From Pararge aegeria (lineage: Eukaryota; Arthropoda; Insecta; Lepidoptera; Nymphalidae), in NCBI RefSeq assembly GCF_905163445.1, contig NC_053200.1, forward strand, positions 12,152,001-12,216,000: DNA of 64,000 bases. The letters are read 5' to 3'. The position numbers and the translations under genes are program-made. Position 1 is the first letter of the stretch; every line of letters starts with the position of its first letter. The notes below the pieces were generated by a model. It made no database searches, was not told the DNA's origin, and was given only the letters and a program-made list of their open reading frames with translations. Shown one piece after another: positions 51,037 to 63,814 of this stretch.

Positions 51037-54000
51037 ACTTTTTTGTAATGTGTATGATGAATAACCACTGACCTCTATTAATAATTGTCTTTATTTGACT
51101 GACGTTATTCCGGCGCTGTAAGTATGAAGCTGTAATATGAGTGTCCAAGGAATTAAAAGGGAAAGGTCCAAAATTGTATGAAGCGTTGATCTGGTGGTTT
51201 AAACTAGTTTACTTAGGTTAATGTTTAACCAATCCTGATTGTCCAAATCCACCGTATCAATTCCTATCGTTGTATATCCAAGTCTAATGCAGTGCTAAAA
51301 TATTTATTCAACAAATACAAAACACTGATAATAATGGCTAAAAATTCTGTCAACTGTCACGAGGTCATTTTTTATTAATATTTTAAAATAAAGAAATAAA
51401 CCCAAACATTGGTCACATTATAAGAACGGTGATAAAAAATTAATTAACAATGTCTATTCCGACAAACAAAATCAAAACATGTAATAATCTATTACCTTCT
51501 GAATAAAAGAATATTTGCATAAACACATGTCATTACAACATTAAAAAAGTTATTTACGAGTAAGTGGTATAAAGGAAAGAAATTACAGGTATCCAGGTTA
51601 GCAGGCAATTATTTTTTAATATAAGCATATCTAAAAACTGAATCCGTATATAAAAATTACTTGCTGATTTTCTTTATTTAATGACTGAAATGTATAATAC
51701 TTGTATTCTATAATAAAAACACGATAAGAAATTTAATCACCAATAATGTACGCGCTAAAAAAATAACAATTACTCGCGTCACTTGTTTACACTTCATTAC
51801 ATTTGACAGTAAAATTAAACGCACCTGCAATGGAATGACGCCACCTTGCATCGGTATTGAAAAACTTGGAATTATATTTTCATTAAAACATTTTTAGCAC
51901 GTTATTCAAGCTATCTTATTTTATTTAATTTAAAATTACTGCTAGTTTAAGCTATTTACGCTTCACAGTACAGAGACCTTACCGAAAACGGACCGTCTTC
52001 TTTGAATGACTAAAATCACTAAAATATTTATTCTACATGGGAGGTCTTGAAGCAACAACGACGATAATTATGTAAAGGGTCAAAAAAAATTGCGATAAAC
52101 CTAGCCCTATTATAATACATTAATATGGATTTGTATGCGTATTACTTATGGAATTATATTATTGTAATTTATTAAAAAAAAAATAATAATCAATTATTCT
52201 TTTTATGATTTGTAGTATACCTGGTGAAGGTTTTTCTTAGTAAAAATAATAAAATAATTTTCATTTACGTTTGTCAGTATATCTAGTCTTCTTTACAATT
52301 GTATTTAGTTCAATTTATATATTGCATGACTATTTATATGATTTATTATGAAATAAAATAATTATTTATTCACTAACTCTAGCAATCCTCATAATTAAGC
52401 AAAGCAAACTAAAACTAGTGGTAAATATTAAATGTTAATATTATAGTGTAAAATGTATACTAACAATTTCAATAATTTTAATAACATCTTATTTGTAGAT
52501 AAGAGTTTGTAGATTTTAAATAGATAAATAAATACGTTTGTCTTCCCGGTTGATATTAAAATATCAATAATAAAATAACGTTTGGAGTTTTGAAGTGATC
52601 TAGTATAGAATTCTGGGTTAGATTTAGATTATAATGGTACCATTTCTGTTGTACAAAAGTCCCGAACTAAACTGAATAGCCTAAAAGTGATACCTTATTT
52701 ATTTAATAAAGGAAGATTGGAAACACGAAGTTAGTAAGTGGACTTAATTCCGGAAACTACAAATCCTTGCCCCACTAATCTTCGCTCAACTGAGCTTTGC
52801 CCTATTTATCCTTGCTCCACTTTTTATTTCCGCACTTCTTCACCCTTGCTCCCCTAATCTTTGTCACTGCTGCCAATTCTATTGTGCAATTTCTAAACTG
52901 ACAAGTCTTAAAATAATGCTATCCCTTTCATAGTAGAGAAGTGTAGCGCCAGATTTAGTTTAGTTTTAAGGTTTGTGTACACATGCTGACGTTATTTTAA
53001 AAAGTGCCAACTTTTCTTCGTATATAGTTACGAATTATCATCATTGAATTGCTACATAATAACAACTAGGATCATTATTCTAGACACTCTATGGACTGTC
53101 TTAATCTAAACATGCCTTAAAAATTATGTTACTAATTCGAGCTACTACTTTACGGCAATATTTCTTAATATTTGTAACGAATAAGAATAGAAAATGTCTC
53201 GAAAATTAAGTTTACACTAAGGTAATTGCAGAGTTTAGTCAAATAAATTATACGTTTTCTCTAATTGTTTGAAACTATAGACCAAAGCGCGAGGCTAATG
53301 ACGTGCTGCCATGTTTAAAAATAAAATTTGATTCGAGCTGATGTGTTTGCGCCTTTAATAAACTAATTAGAACTAATTCTTAATATAATTGTGTTACGAC
53401 CGAATACTGAAATGTCACTTAGTACTTGAGGGCATCTTAAAAATCGTTCGATTAATACGACGGTTTTTTGTAGAAATAGAATTTTTTATAAAAACGTGCC
53501 AATTAAAATTTAAGGTGCCCTTAATTTTATCAAGTTCAGTATTCTAGGTCAAACCTATGTAATTCTATGAATAGTACCGTAATTAACTTTACGCTTAAGT
53601 GGAGTAGAATATCAGTGACATTTAACGTCCATATTTTTATTAAACTAGTTCGTAAACTAAAAGCGAAATGATTTCATTCAGTTTATTCACAGTACAATGT
53701 AACGTATTTTAATATGTTTGCCTTCTATAATTTTTAAAATAGTGAATAATGTTAATTGTTTGTAGCAATGAATTCGTTCGTTGAATATAATTTAAAAGAA
53801 AGAGACCGATTTTGCGGTAGAATTGATGCTTTAATTGAGCCTGTAAAGTCGGCTTTCTTGAATTTATCAGGTCATAGTTAATATAAACATTATTTCGACT
53901 TCATAAACCGCGCAGTCGAAGAATTATAGGACAGAAAATTGAACTTTCGTCGCCAACCACCCTTCTGCCCTGGTGATGGCCGTGAGGTTCATAGGACGCC

Positions 54001-57000
54001 ATTTTCTACTTTAGCAGGTACCCTTTTATGTACCCTTATTTCTAAATTAATTTTACACCCTCATAGCAGTGCTAGTATTTTAAACCATTTGTGCTGCTCA
54101 ATAGTGTATCTCATCGAAACAAACTGTCCCTGCCATCTAGGTGCCAAGTTTAAAAAGCTTGAGTGCAAGTAGATAGAGTAAAAACTCTTTACTGGAGTCT
54201 GTGCTAATCTGTCAAATTTACAGCAAATTAGTGTTGTTTCACATTAATATGTTGCGAGTGAATATTTTTGTACGCGTCTTATACTGTCACACAATAAAAA
54301 AACAGGCAAACCTCTTACTACCTATCTGCGACACCTGAACCCATATAGGTTGAAGCGCCCTCTTACTCATGAGACGCCCTAAAAACATCCTTTACTCTCT
54401 TAAAACCCCTACGGTCGCTCTTAAAACCCCTACGGTATTCAGTAACTATAAACAATCTAAAACAACAACTAGCTTCCTCAGTGTGTGAGAGAGTTAAATG
54501 CGGTGCATAACGTCACACGCCGTTTGTCTTCTCCCACTAGACTATTTGTTTGTGTCCATGCATTATAAAATTTACGTTAACTTCACTGAGCTAGTTTTGT
54601 GCATGCAAAAGACGTTGTTTAGTTTATAAATTAAATAAATAAGTAAATCCTCCAATTTTGTTAGTAGTTTTTAAGTCGTCAAGGTCATCTTTATGAAATA
54701 AAATAACCGGTAATTTTATTTTAACTGGCTCTGAATACTAACATTTTCATATTTTTTTATGATTTTTTGTATTGTATAGCGACCTAACGAAATTGTGTTT
54801 ATTACATTTCAATATGATTTAGTACAAAAAATACATTTTAATTAATATTGATGATTATTGTGACCATAATATTATAGCGATATTAATTATTATTAGTTAT
54901 TAAATGAATATTTATATTAACGTGTTAATTTTAAGTTGTCTATTAGAAATTTATTAAAACTAGTTTTTATCATTAAGAAGAAAAAAATCATAGGTTAGTA
55001 ACTAATATTTTTAACTATTTCATTATAAACTTAATAATAGATATTTTATTCATATTGAAATTTAATAATTTTTCTATAGTTGAATGTTATTTGGAATGGT
55101 ATTCCACTTAAAACTTCTACCGGAGATCTGAAAAATAATTAATTTCCATGAAATAAAAGGCAAGTTATAGATTAATGATATATTGGAAAGGTGGTGAATG
55201 GAAAACACCTATAAAAGTATAAACGATGTTCGATGTGTAAAAATGATAGTAAATACAGTAATTCGATGTCCACTCCCGTCTACCGAGAACCGGTCCACTT
55301 TTCCTAAATATCCTAAAACTATCGGCAGCTTCTAGAACTTTTCAGTATCTCTCATTTGCTCATTTTATCTACTTATTTATTACTATTACTGTAAGCTGCC
55401 TCGTTTATTTAGATTCTAGTGATAGCCATTATAAACCAACAAGTGCTAAAAACAGGTTCTCAAGTATCAGTCAATCTATACTTATGAGTTAAGACTCAAA
55501 TAGAGCACATGTTCTAAGTTCAATATCGGTTTACTAACATGAAACTTACATAGTACAGATTTCTTCACATTCCAGTTATTTATTCAGGTTATTGTAATGC
55601 AATAATTTAAAAAAAAAATGTATAAATTAAGTTAGGTTTATTAATTCATAGGAGCGTCAATTAAAGTTGTGAATACTGTTTATTTAAATACATACTTCAA
55701 ATCGTAATAAGGGTCAGGTGCTAATAAAATATTATGACGAATGCAAAATCCATTAATTATTCAACACTACGTTGAATGTTCTCAGAGCTCGAAAACCGGA
55801 TAGTTTATTACTTTTTTTAAAAAATTAAAAGGTAAAATGTACACACAAAATTCTCCAATTTGGAGAACAATAGTGGCGGTTGAAATGTCACTCCAAAATC
55901 AATTTATTAAAACGAATGCAAAATTTAGATTTTGAATTTCGATGTACATATTCATTATTCATCGTATGACGTCTTTTAATAATCTTTTCATTATTTAGTA
56001 GTCCGAAATAACTTGTAAAAATTTTCAAAAACGAAGGATTCATGCATAAAAAAGAGCTTTTGTGTTATTTATTTGTACCTGTTTTTAAATAATTGTTTTT
56101 TCACATCTTTAACACTATTAAGTATCTGAAATAATTTACGTTAACATTATAAGACAGGTAACAAATATTGATATATCTGCAGTAATCGAAATTTTACCCT
56201 TTCGCCTTGAGAAAATTTTGTTATAAAACAACCATAATAAATTGTATAAAATTTAATCATAAATTAAAATAGTCAATTGATGTTAATAAATAAATGAACT
56301 TTTGTATTCACATTTTATGTTTTTCTTTTATTCCTCATTTACGAAGAAACACGATATTAACATTTAAATCAATGGAAGAAACCATGTAAGTGCATAGGCT
56401 GTGTAAGTGTGTGCATAGGCTAGGGTTTCTTAACAAAACAGAGGTCTAAGTTGCAATTCCTAATTTGAGTTAACGTTGGTGAGGATACTTATTTGTATCA
56501 ATCTGCTGAGCCGCAATGCGAGCTGATTTAGTAATGCTTTATACTGGATCCAGATGTAGTCACCACCATAGAAGTGGCCCTAGCCAAGAAATATTGAGAG
56601 TAATGTCACGTCATCACGAGGCGATCAAACGAACAGACGAAGAAAATAACCCACTACCTCTACAGAAGTTTACTATATATGTGCTGGAATTGCTATGTTA
56701 ACGATGTATACGTGTAGCGTTATATTACTATTTGTAACTTAGCGATTTACAAATAAATGTAACGTTATTTACTGAATAACTAAGAATCGTTATTTACACT
56801 TTATACTGGCCACTATGTAAACGGTCTCTACAGGCAATATACACCCAATAAGTAATTACAATATAAACCCAATCTCAAAGAGGTTTTGATTTTTTTGTCG
56901 AAGATAGTTATTAGCGCAGGTAGTGAGGGCAAATGAGTTCAGCAAATCAGGATTTAAGCATTTTTTTTCAAATCATGGAGAAATGATAAACAGACTCTCA

Positions 57001-57329
57001 CAATGTATGATTAGTTGTAACTTGTACCTAATCATTCTAATATTAACGCTGTACCAAGTATACTCTTCTGTTATAACGTTTTGATAAATAACGTTACTGT
57101 GAATAACGTTATGCAGCCAAAAGACTAGTATCCAAGTGTTGTCACAAGTGACCAGCTGTCATAATAATTAAAAAAATAATCAAATAGACTTTTAAACAGA
57201 ACTGTCAAGACGTTTTACTTTGTTGAGAGAATGTAGAAACATTGATTTTACACGTTTTAGTGTTGTTTTTCTGAGATTATTTACTTTGTTTATGAAGATT
57301 TAAGCCAAAAGCCGTGTAACTGTCACAGG
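51037..57329 (+). other. Ric1-BicD intergenic region, possibly a long Ric1 3' UTR
   Basis: These 6.3 kb are AT-rich and I could not find any of the SINE, LINE-tail, Helitron or short DNA-element families that fill the introns on both sides. Poly(A)-signal candidates occur from about 51388 (AATAAAG followed by AATAAAC) to about 56290 (AATAAATAAATG), so the Ric1 3' UTR could be short or several kb. A pyrimidine-rich stretch with CCTTGCTCC-like repeats lies at 52768-52865, and a 21-bp unit containing AAAACCCCTACGGT is doubled near 54400-54435. No convincing coding exon was seen. Confidence 0.55.
56760..57111. promoter_or_regulatory. TAACGTTA palindrome cluster upstream of BicD
   Basis: The 8-bp palindrome TAACGTTA occurs at 56760-56767, 57089-57096 and 57104-57111, with a one-mismatch copy (TAACGTTT) at 57074-57081. 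The last three lie about 220-255 bp upstream of the BicD start codon. The core AAC-GTT resembles Myb-type sites; binding is only inferred. Confidence 0.35.
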
Positions 57330-58744
57330 ATGGCAGGTACGGCGGATAATGTATCGATCTCCGAGCTGAAGGCGGAGATCGAGAGGTTGAGCCGTGAGCT
57401 CGACCAGGCGAGCAGCGAGAAGATCCAGTCGGCACAGCTGGGTCTAGTGCTCCTGGAGGAAAAGAGCTCGCTGCAGCTGCGATGCGATGAGCTTGAGAGC
57501 CTGTATGAAAACACGAAGCATGAGTTGGACATCACGCAGGAGGTTAGATGGCCTACATACCGTAATATTTTCACTTTTTCATGCCTTAATGGGTACATTA
57601 ACGTGCAAACGGTAACTTAAAATTAAATTTTTAGCATCTTGTATTCATGCAATGAGCTACTTTCCAAAAAAAATAGTAATGACCATTTGTTTTATGATTC
57701 CAAATTAGGTATATTTGTATCTGATTTGATTATTATTGATATGAAAATAGTAGTTTTATGTGGATAATATGACCATATTTATAAGTTACAGTTAAATTAT
57801 ATTATACTTTTACTAACAGTGGTTTAACATAAATTATGTTGCATTTGAAAACAAGAAGTTTTAAAGATTAATTGTATTAAATCTAATAAGACTTAGCATA
57901 TAAACTGAGTTCTTTTAAGTAATGGTGCCCAAATAATATATTTAGACATTTAAATTTGGCCCTTACCTATTAGCACTGAGTATTTAATTCATCAGTACTA
58001 GTTATTAACATGGAAATAATGTAGAAAAACATAACTGTGGTTTAGTGGTTTGCAGCCATGATCCCTAGACAATATTGCTAACAGATAAAAATCACTCATC
58101 AGAGGAGTAGCATGGGGTGTGAGGCTAAGGCACAGTTGCCCTTGTCATAACCAAAGTCAGTGGTTTTTTTTTTAGGTTATAATCCTCCTTGGTTATAGAA
58201 TAAATAATCGTTTAACAATTGAGGACACTCCTCGTGTTATGAAGGTGCAGCTGTAGAACAGCAGCTTGTTTAAGTGTCCATGATATTTTTTGCTTTTAAG
58301 CTTTGTTGCAAATAGATTAGAGTGCCTATATTGCAAGATGTTGGTCTAATTTTGAACCAGATCCTCCTTCACCTAGCTCATTTTTAAGTTTGTTTATTTG
58401 TTTTAATCCTGTATTGCACACATTAAATATACAAAATTATTTTAACATATCTTTATCATTCTTTACCCTTTGGCCAGGAGACAAACACAGCTTACAATTC
58501 CCACGCTAAGTATTCTACTTTTCCTATTGACAACCTATTATTGTCAACCACTCTTGGTGATCTATTTAAAAAAAAGAGTTTCATGAATGTAATGTTGTTA
58601 CAGGCGTTGATGAAACTTGACTCAACACAAAAAGTAACTACCCAGAGCGGTATAGACCAGGAAAATGCTCTCCTCAATGAGTCGGCTGCTATGGAGAGCT
58701 CCCTTACACTACAGATTATTGAACTTGAAGGAGAAACTAAACAG
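57330..58744 (+). CDS. BicD: Bicaudal-D, N-terminal two exons (rest beyond right edge)
   Basis: Exon 1 is 57330-57542 (71 codons, phase 0, donor GTTAGA) and exon 2 is 58604-58744 (47 codons, phase 0). The product begins MAGTADNVSISELKAEIERL and includes SAQLGLVLLEEKSSLQLRCD, ELESLYENTKHELDITQ and then DQENALLNESAAMESSLTLQ. These are the conserved opening coiled-coil blocks of Bicaudal-D (the family shows LLEEK-ALQ-KCEELE and NT-HELDITQE). BicD is a long coiled-coil dynein/dynactin adaptor whose C-terminus binds cargo such as Rab6 or the Egalitarian-RNA complex. Only 118 of roughly 780 residues are here; the next expected block (continuing the ENELKQ heptads) is not found before 64000, so intron 2 exceeds 5.2 kb. 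Confidence 0.94.
58085..58285 (+). repeat. Repeat pair member in BicD intron 1
   Basis: GAGTAGCATGGGGTGTGAGG, CATAACCAAAGTCAGTGG and GTTATGAAGGTGCAGCTGTA recur in the same order at 62222-62410. Confidence 0.75.
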
Positions 58745-58871
58745 GTAATTTAGTCATAGTCAAATAAATGATTTCTAATAATATTTATTGTAACAAAGTG
58801 TAATTGTTGCTTAGTTTTTCGATCATGCAGTAGTAGAGCGGTGGACTGTTGTGATTTTTTGTGTAAAAATC

Positions 58872-59100
58872 CTACTAATATTATAAATGTGAAAGTTTCT
58901 ATGAATGGATGGATGGATGGATGGATGTTATTTACTCTTTCACGTAAACCCTACTGAACCAATTTGAATGAATTTTGGAATCGAGATAGAATATACCCTG
59001 GATTAGCACATAGAGTGCTTTTTATGCCTCGTATGGTTCCCACAGGATTCATGAAAAACCAAAAATCAACCTGCGGGCAACATCTGGTAGTGCAATAATT
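58872..59100 (+). mobile_element. Lep1-like Helitron fragment
   Basis: It opens CCTACTAATATTATAAATGT, has ACCCTACTGAACCAATTTG in the body and ends CTGCGGGCAACATCTGGTAG, the usual order of this lepidopteran element. A five-unit ATGG repeat lies at 58908-58927. Confidence 0.7.
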
Positions 59101-61849
59101 CAAAGGAGAATGCACAATTTCTGTGTGATATATCTTAAGTGTATTTCAGGAGCATTTACATCGCACTTCTTCTTGGGGCAGCATTGTAAAGTGAAATTGG
59201 AATTTGTGTTTAATAGAAAACCTCAATTCCGTTATTACCTTGTTTCTTCACATACTCATATGGTTAAAAGAATTTTGTTTACATTTGGTATTAAGCCAAA
59301 TATATACCATTACTAGGTTCTGAATTATTTTTAATACCGATAAATCCATAAGTAGAAAGATAGTTGCTGGTTCATACCTTTTCTACAAATACATTTTAGG
59401 CATACAGTATATGCTGGAGAAGCTGGCAGTACTGCTAGTAATGATTATTTAAAGTGATTACAAAACCAGCAGTGTGCGTACAAAAACTTTTACTAGATTA
59501 AACGTTCCGGTAAGATGTTGCATGGTAACCATCTGGGGTATGGACATAGTATATCTTCCAAACAGGTTAGCCATGCCGCAGGATAATGGGAAAATTTATT
59601 TTTATGGTAACAAAAATGAAAACAAACATGGAAAAGAATGTCACAAAGACAAATTACATCTGAGGAAATTTATCTTTGTGCCCATCTACCAAAAGCCATT
59701 GAAATTATTTAGTCTTTTCACTTTTAAACCTAGAAATTTCAACCTCTCTTAAGTTTGTTCCCAAAATAAGGAGGTTAAGTTAGAACTTACAACAATAACA
59801 TTAGGTCCAACATTAGGTTAGATATTAGCATGTTTAAGCAAACACTTAGTTTTATTATAAGTATATAGATCTCAGAATTATCTCTGAAATATTTTGATAC
59901 AAATAAACATTGTAGTTTTGGTAGTGAAAAGACTAACCTATGCATATCAAGTTATAATATAATGGGTAATTAAGTGGCGAGGTTAGACAAAAAATTATAA
60001 TTATTGTTTAATTTCCAAACCATTAAATAATTTAGCAGTTAGTTAAATCACCACCGTAAAAATCACTACTGGTATATTAATTTTGAGTAAAATTGTGACT
60101 TCATTAGACTCAAGACTCTAGAACAAATATGTAAATTAAACTTAAACGTTTGATCTTAGTACTAATACTTTCTGCTCTTCTTTTAACAATTTTTCTTGGG
60201 TGAAAAGAAAATAAGACAGAAGTAGAACCATAGCAAAATTTATTTCTGTCGTTAAAAATTTAATTTGTATAATATAACATAAGTTCATAAACTGTACAAA
60301 ACAAATTATTGTGTTAAAATAATCGAGCTAAATCAATCTCAACCTAAAATCCATTATTTCCTGTTCCAATATTATGTAAGGCAGACTTTTTTAATTTGAT
60401 TTAAATCTACTTGTATTTTGGCTTAACTGCTTATTTTCATTTCATTACATTATTTTAACTATCGATATTTAAATTTATATATTTTTCGGTTCTGATTATG
60501 GTTGTAATTTCTTTTTTAATTTCTTTTTACTTCTTATTTCATATTAAATTGTTGTCAGTCGCACGCCAAACTAATGGTAATACACGGTTACAATAAAAAA
60601 AGCTAAATTGTCTAAAAAAAGCTAAATATGACTATCTGCGTGTACCTATTTATGCAATAAATCTTATTATTATTATTATTATTCCATTGGGAACTTAGGT
60701 ATAAAGTATATAAAAATTAAAAACTTTCCTATACATTATTGCTAATTCGTGTTAAAATGCTATCCATCGACTATTTTTAAAGTTTTGCGTAACCTTACAA
60801 GCCGAATTCTATAGGCATGAAAAAGTATGAAAAATACGAGCTAAGAAGTTTTCATACAAAGTACCTACTTGCTATAAAAGAAAAAACATTAAATAACCAT
60901 ACAAGGCGACGCTTCGTAGTAACAATCGATAAGTGACAATGAAAACGAAGTATAAAAATAGCAACGAACGACCATGCCCTTTTAATACTTTCACACCGAT
61001 CATACGAACACCAAACTTTTTATCTTTACGTACCTACATCTACCCTTAATAAGCGAACGCGGTTTGAAGTTGAAATATATCCTGCCCTGGCTTTACACGG
61101 GCTGCTTAATTAAATTGCATTCCCTGTTTAAAGTCTCTGCTGTTTTAAGTAGCATGGTGCATTTTATATTAGTCCGTCGTTGACGGCTTGATAGCACAAT
61201 CATATAGAAGGCATTATTCATTTTTGGATTCTTTCAAAATTAACCAAATTTAATCAGAGTAAAGTATTAAATATCTATTAATCAAACTAAAAAAATCACG
61301 TAAACCTTACGTGCACCATTTTCGCGTTCATAAAACTAAGAATACGAAAAACTCGAGTAGCCTACGTCAGCTGTATCAAAAATTATTGTTAACGTTTCTC
61401 GGTCCGCATAGAATTTATTATAAGTCAACTTGACCCTTACATACTTTAATTCTACGACCCACCGCGACCATCGCCCGGCCTTGCTCCAATCCTAAGGTTA
61501 ACAGTGATGTTAAGTAGCCAAGTACATATTAACTACTGGATAGTATTATTTATTGCCGCATTTTTACATAAATCCTAGTAGCCGTATCTCATAAGGGCAC
61601 TATCTATTATTCTATTAATATTTATTTATTTACTTTTTTAAATTCTCAACAATGAAAATTCAAACTAATTACAAAAAAAAAACTTCTTAAAATTTATAAA
61701 TAAAATCCACTCCCTTACGGGGCTTTGAGTACCCTAGCAACCGGCAGCCAGCTCCAGAGTGAGGAACCTTCTCACGCCGTTTTAAGGACTATTGCCTTCT
61801 GTATCCGACCCTTAATTCAACAACCCAAGCGAAAGCTTAAGTGCTATTT

Positions 61850-62060
61850 ATCTATATTTATGCCGCTAGACAGCATTGCAACAATGCTGCCTATCACAGG
61901 ATTACACCGGCAAACCACGCCCTTCAGACTGGACATGAGGCTTAACATCTACGCCTCAAATGGATGGACCCAGGGCATGATGCAGGATGTGCTCCTTGCA
62001 TGCCCTGTGAAGTGAAGCTTTTGTTTCGTTTGGCCCGTCGATTATTACTTTAAAAAATAA
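61850..62060 (+). mobile_element. Repeat (ACACCGGCAAACCACGCC family)
   Basis: TTACACCGGCAAACCACGCC, CTTAACATCTACGCCTCAAA and CTCCTTGCATGCCCTGTGAA match 42480. A LINE coding scrap (GCCTTCTGTATCCGACCC) precedes it at about 61775-61835. Confidence 0.6.
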
Positions 62061-62221
62061 AGTATGTATTTTTGAGAGAAGCTATACCAATCACACATAT
62101 AAAACAGTTCAGTGTTACATTATAGCTACTAAGTATGATGTCGTGTATATAGCAACATGTACCATCCTACTCATAGCCAAACTAGCTGTAGCAAAGCGTA
62201 TATCTGAGGACACACTAAGCG

Positions 62222-62410
62222 TGGAGTAGCATGGGGTGTGAGGCTAAGGCAGAGATCAACAGAGTTTCCCTTGTCGTAACCAAAGTCAGTGTAATTTTTA
62301 TTTTTGTTTATTATCTACAATCATCCATGGTTGTATAATAATAGCTCAACTATTGAGGGCACTCATCGTGTTATGAGGGTGCAGCTGTAGAGTAACATGC
62401 CTGTTTCACT
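62222..62410 (+). repeat. Repeat pair member in BicD intron 2
   Basis: It matches 58085-58285 block for block, with a small insertion (AGATCAACAGAGTTTC). Confidence 0.75.
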
Positions 62411-62525
62411 TACACCTACGCCTCAAATTGATGGACCCAGGGTGGGCGGCATGTTGCAGGACGTGCTCCTTGCATGCCCTGTAAAGTCAAGCTTTGTTTT
62501 GGTGGTCCGTAGATTATTTCCTTAA
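62400..62525 (+). mobile_element. Repeat fragment (GCATGCCCTGTAAAG family)
   Basis: CACCTACGCCTCAAATTGAT and GACGTGCTCCTTGCATGCCC repeat the sequence at 61940-62010. Confidence 0.55.
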
Positions 62526-63709
62526 AAAAAAAGTATATTATTAAGAAAGTATTATTAGTATTTTTGAGAGAAGCTATTTCGAACAGACAAACATACAGTG
62601 TGTCATTATAGCTACTAAGTATGCAGTTGTGGCCCTCGTTATCTTATTACCGGGCACTTACTGGCCTGTAACCCCTGACACATCTGACGAAATATGCCTA
62701 CGTCTAATCAAACGAGAGCAATTGGCGTGAATCATCACTGAAACCCGCATCAGTGTAAACGGGACGTTCTTTTCGTGCACACTGAGAAACTGTTAATCGG
62801 GAATTTAGTAATTTAAATAAAAAATAGGTCATCCCATACTATCATATAATATTTTGTACGATTAATCATCAGTGAAGTTTGAACGAACGTATGCAATCCT
62901 AAGTCGCGAATGGCGTAAGCGCCGCCGTTAATCCATAGCCCTGATCCAGAAATATACTTTTATTTGGTCGGCCTTGATTCATGTTCCCAGAGTTCACTTA
63001 ATAGTGTGAAGATTTTAAAATGCACTCGATCAAGTCTACGTATAGTGGATGTGCTCCCTGAGTCATGCGGGACGCATTGTTGCGAAGTTACAGTGAATAG
63101 TGCACAGTGGAATGTTGCGGTCATTCATTGAAAATGAGTGAAGGTGAAGAGGTATTGTGTATGTGTTATAAATGTATTTTGTGTCACTACCGCTTAGACC
63201 ACCACCACTAAAACTAATCTTTTGATTGCTATCCGTGCATTTTGTTGTTATTGACAAATTTTTAAGGTAGTACATAATACTCGTTATATAAAATGAAAAA
63301 AATCGGGTAGGGTTGCCACATCTTTTAGGAAACATGAAACTTTTGATACTGAAAATGCGATAACACACGTCGCCAAATGTGGTTCCGGCGTGTCAACAAC
63401 ACCAAAGCATGCATAAAAGTGATTGACTGACGTATAAAACTTTCAGTTTGTTTAAGGAATCCTCTGAATTTAACATTAGTTGCGCCAAAATTTAGCAATA
63501 CCGTAAATAAAAACATCTGAATTTAAAATTTCAACCATGTTTAAATCGAATTTTAAAGAAAAAATGTGGCAAAACCTGTGAATGATGTGGACCGTATTAC
63601 GTTTGGAAACCCGAATTACCGACATTAGTAGACGTGGGAACTGGCAGCAAGAGCTACTATTAGTGCATCATGTTCGGTGCTAGATATTCATTTAGATATC
63701 TGTTACAGC

Positions 63710-63814
63710 GCTCTCCCTCTCACTCTCTCTCTCGCGCTCTCTCTCTGGCTCTAGCTTTCCCTCTCTCTGTCAGTCTCTCTCTCTCTCTCTGTCTCTGTCT
63801 AACTCTCTCTCTCT
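63710..63814 (+). repeat. CT-rich microsatellite, about 105 bp
   Basis: Interrupted CT dinucleotides with occasional CG and GG, in BicD intron 2. Confidence 0.9.

Noticed and set aside
59110..59752. Small open frames in BicD intron 2
   Set aside because: No similarity I can recognise, no splice context, and no match to the expected BicD coiled coil.
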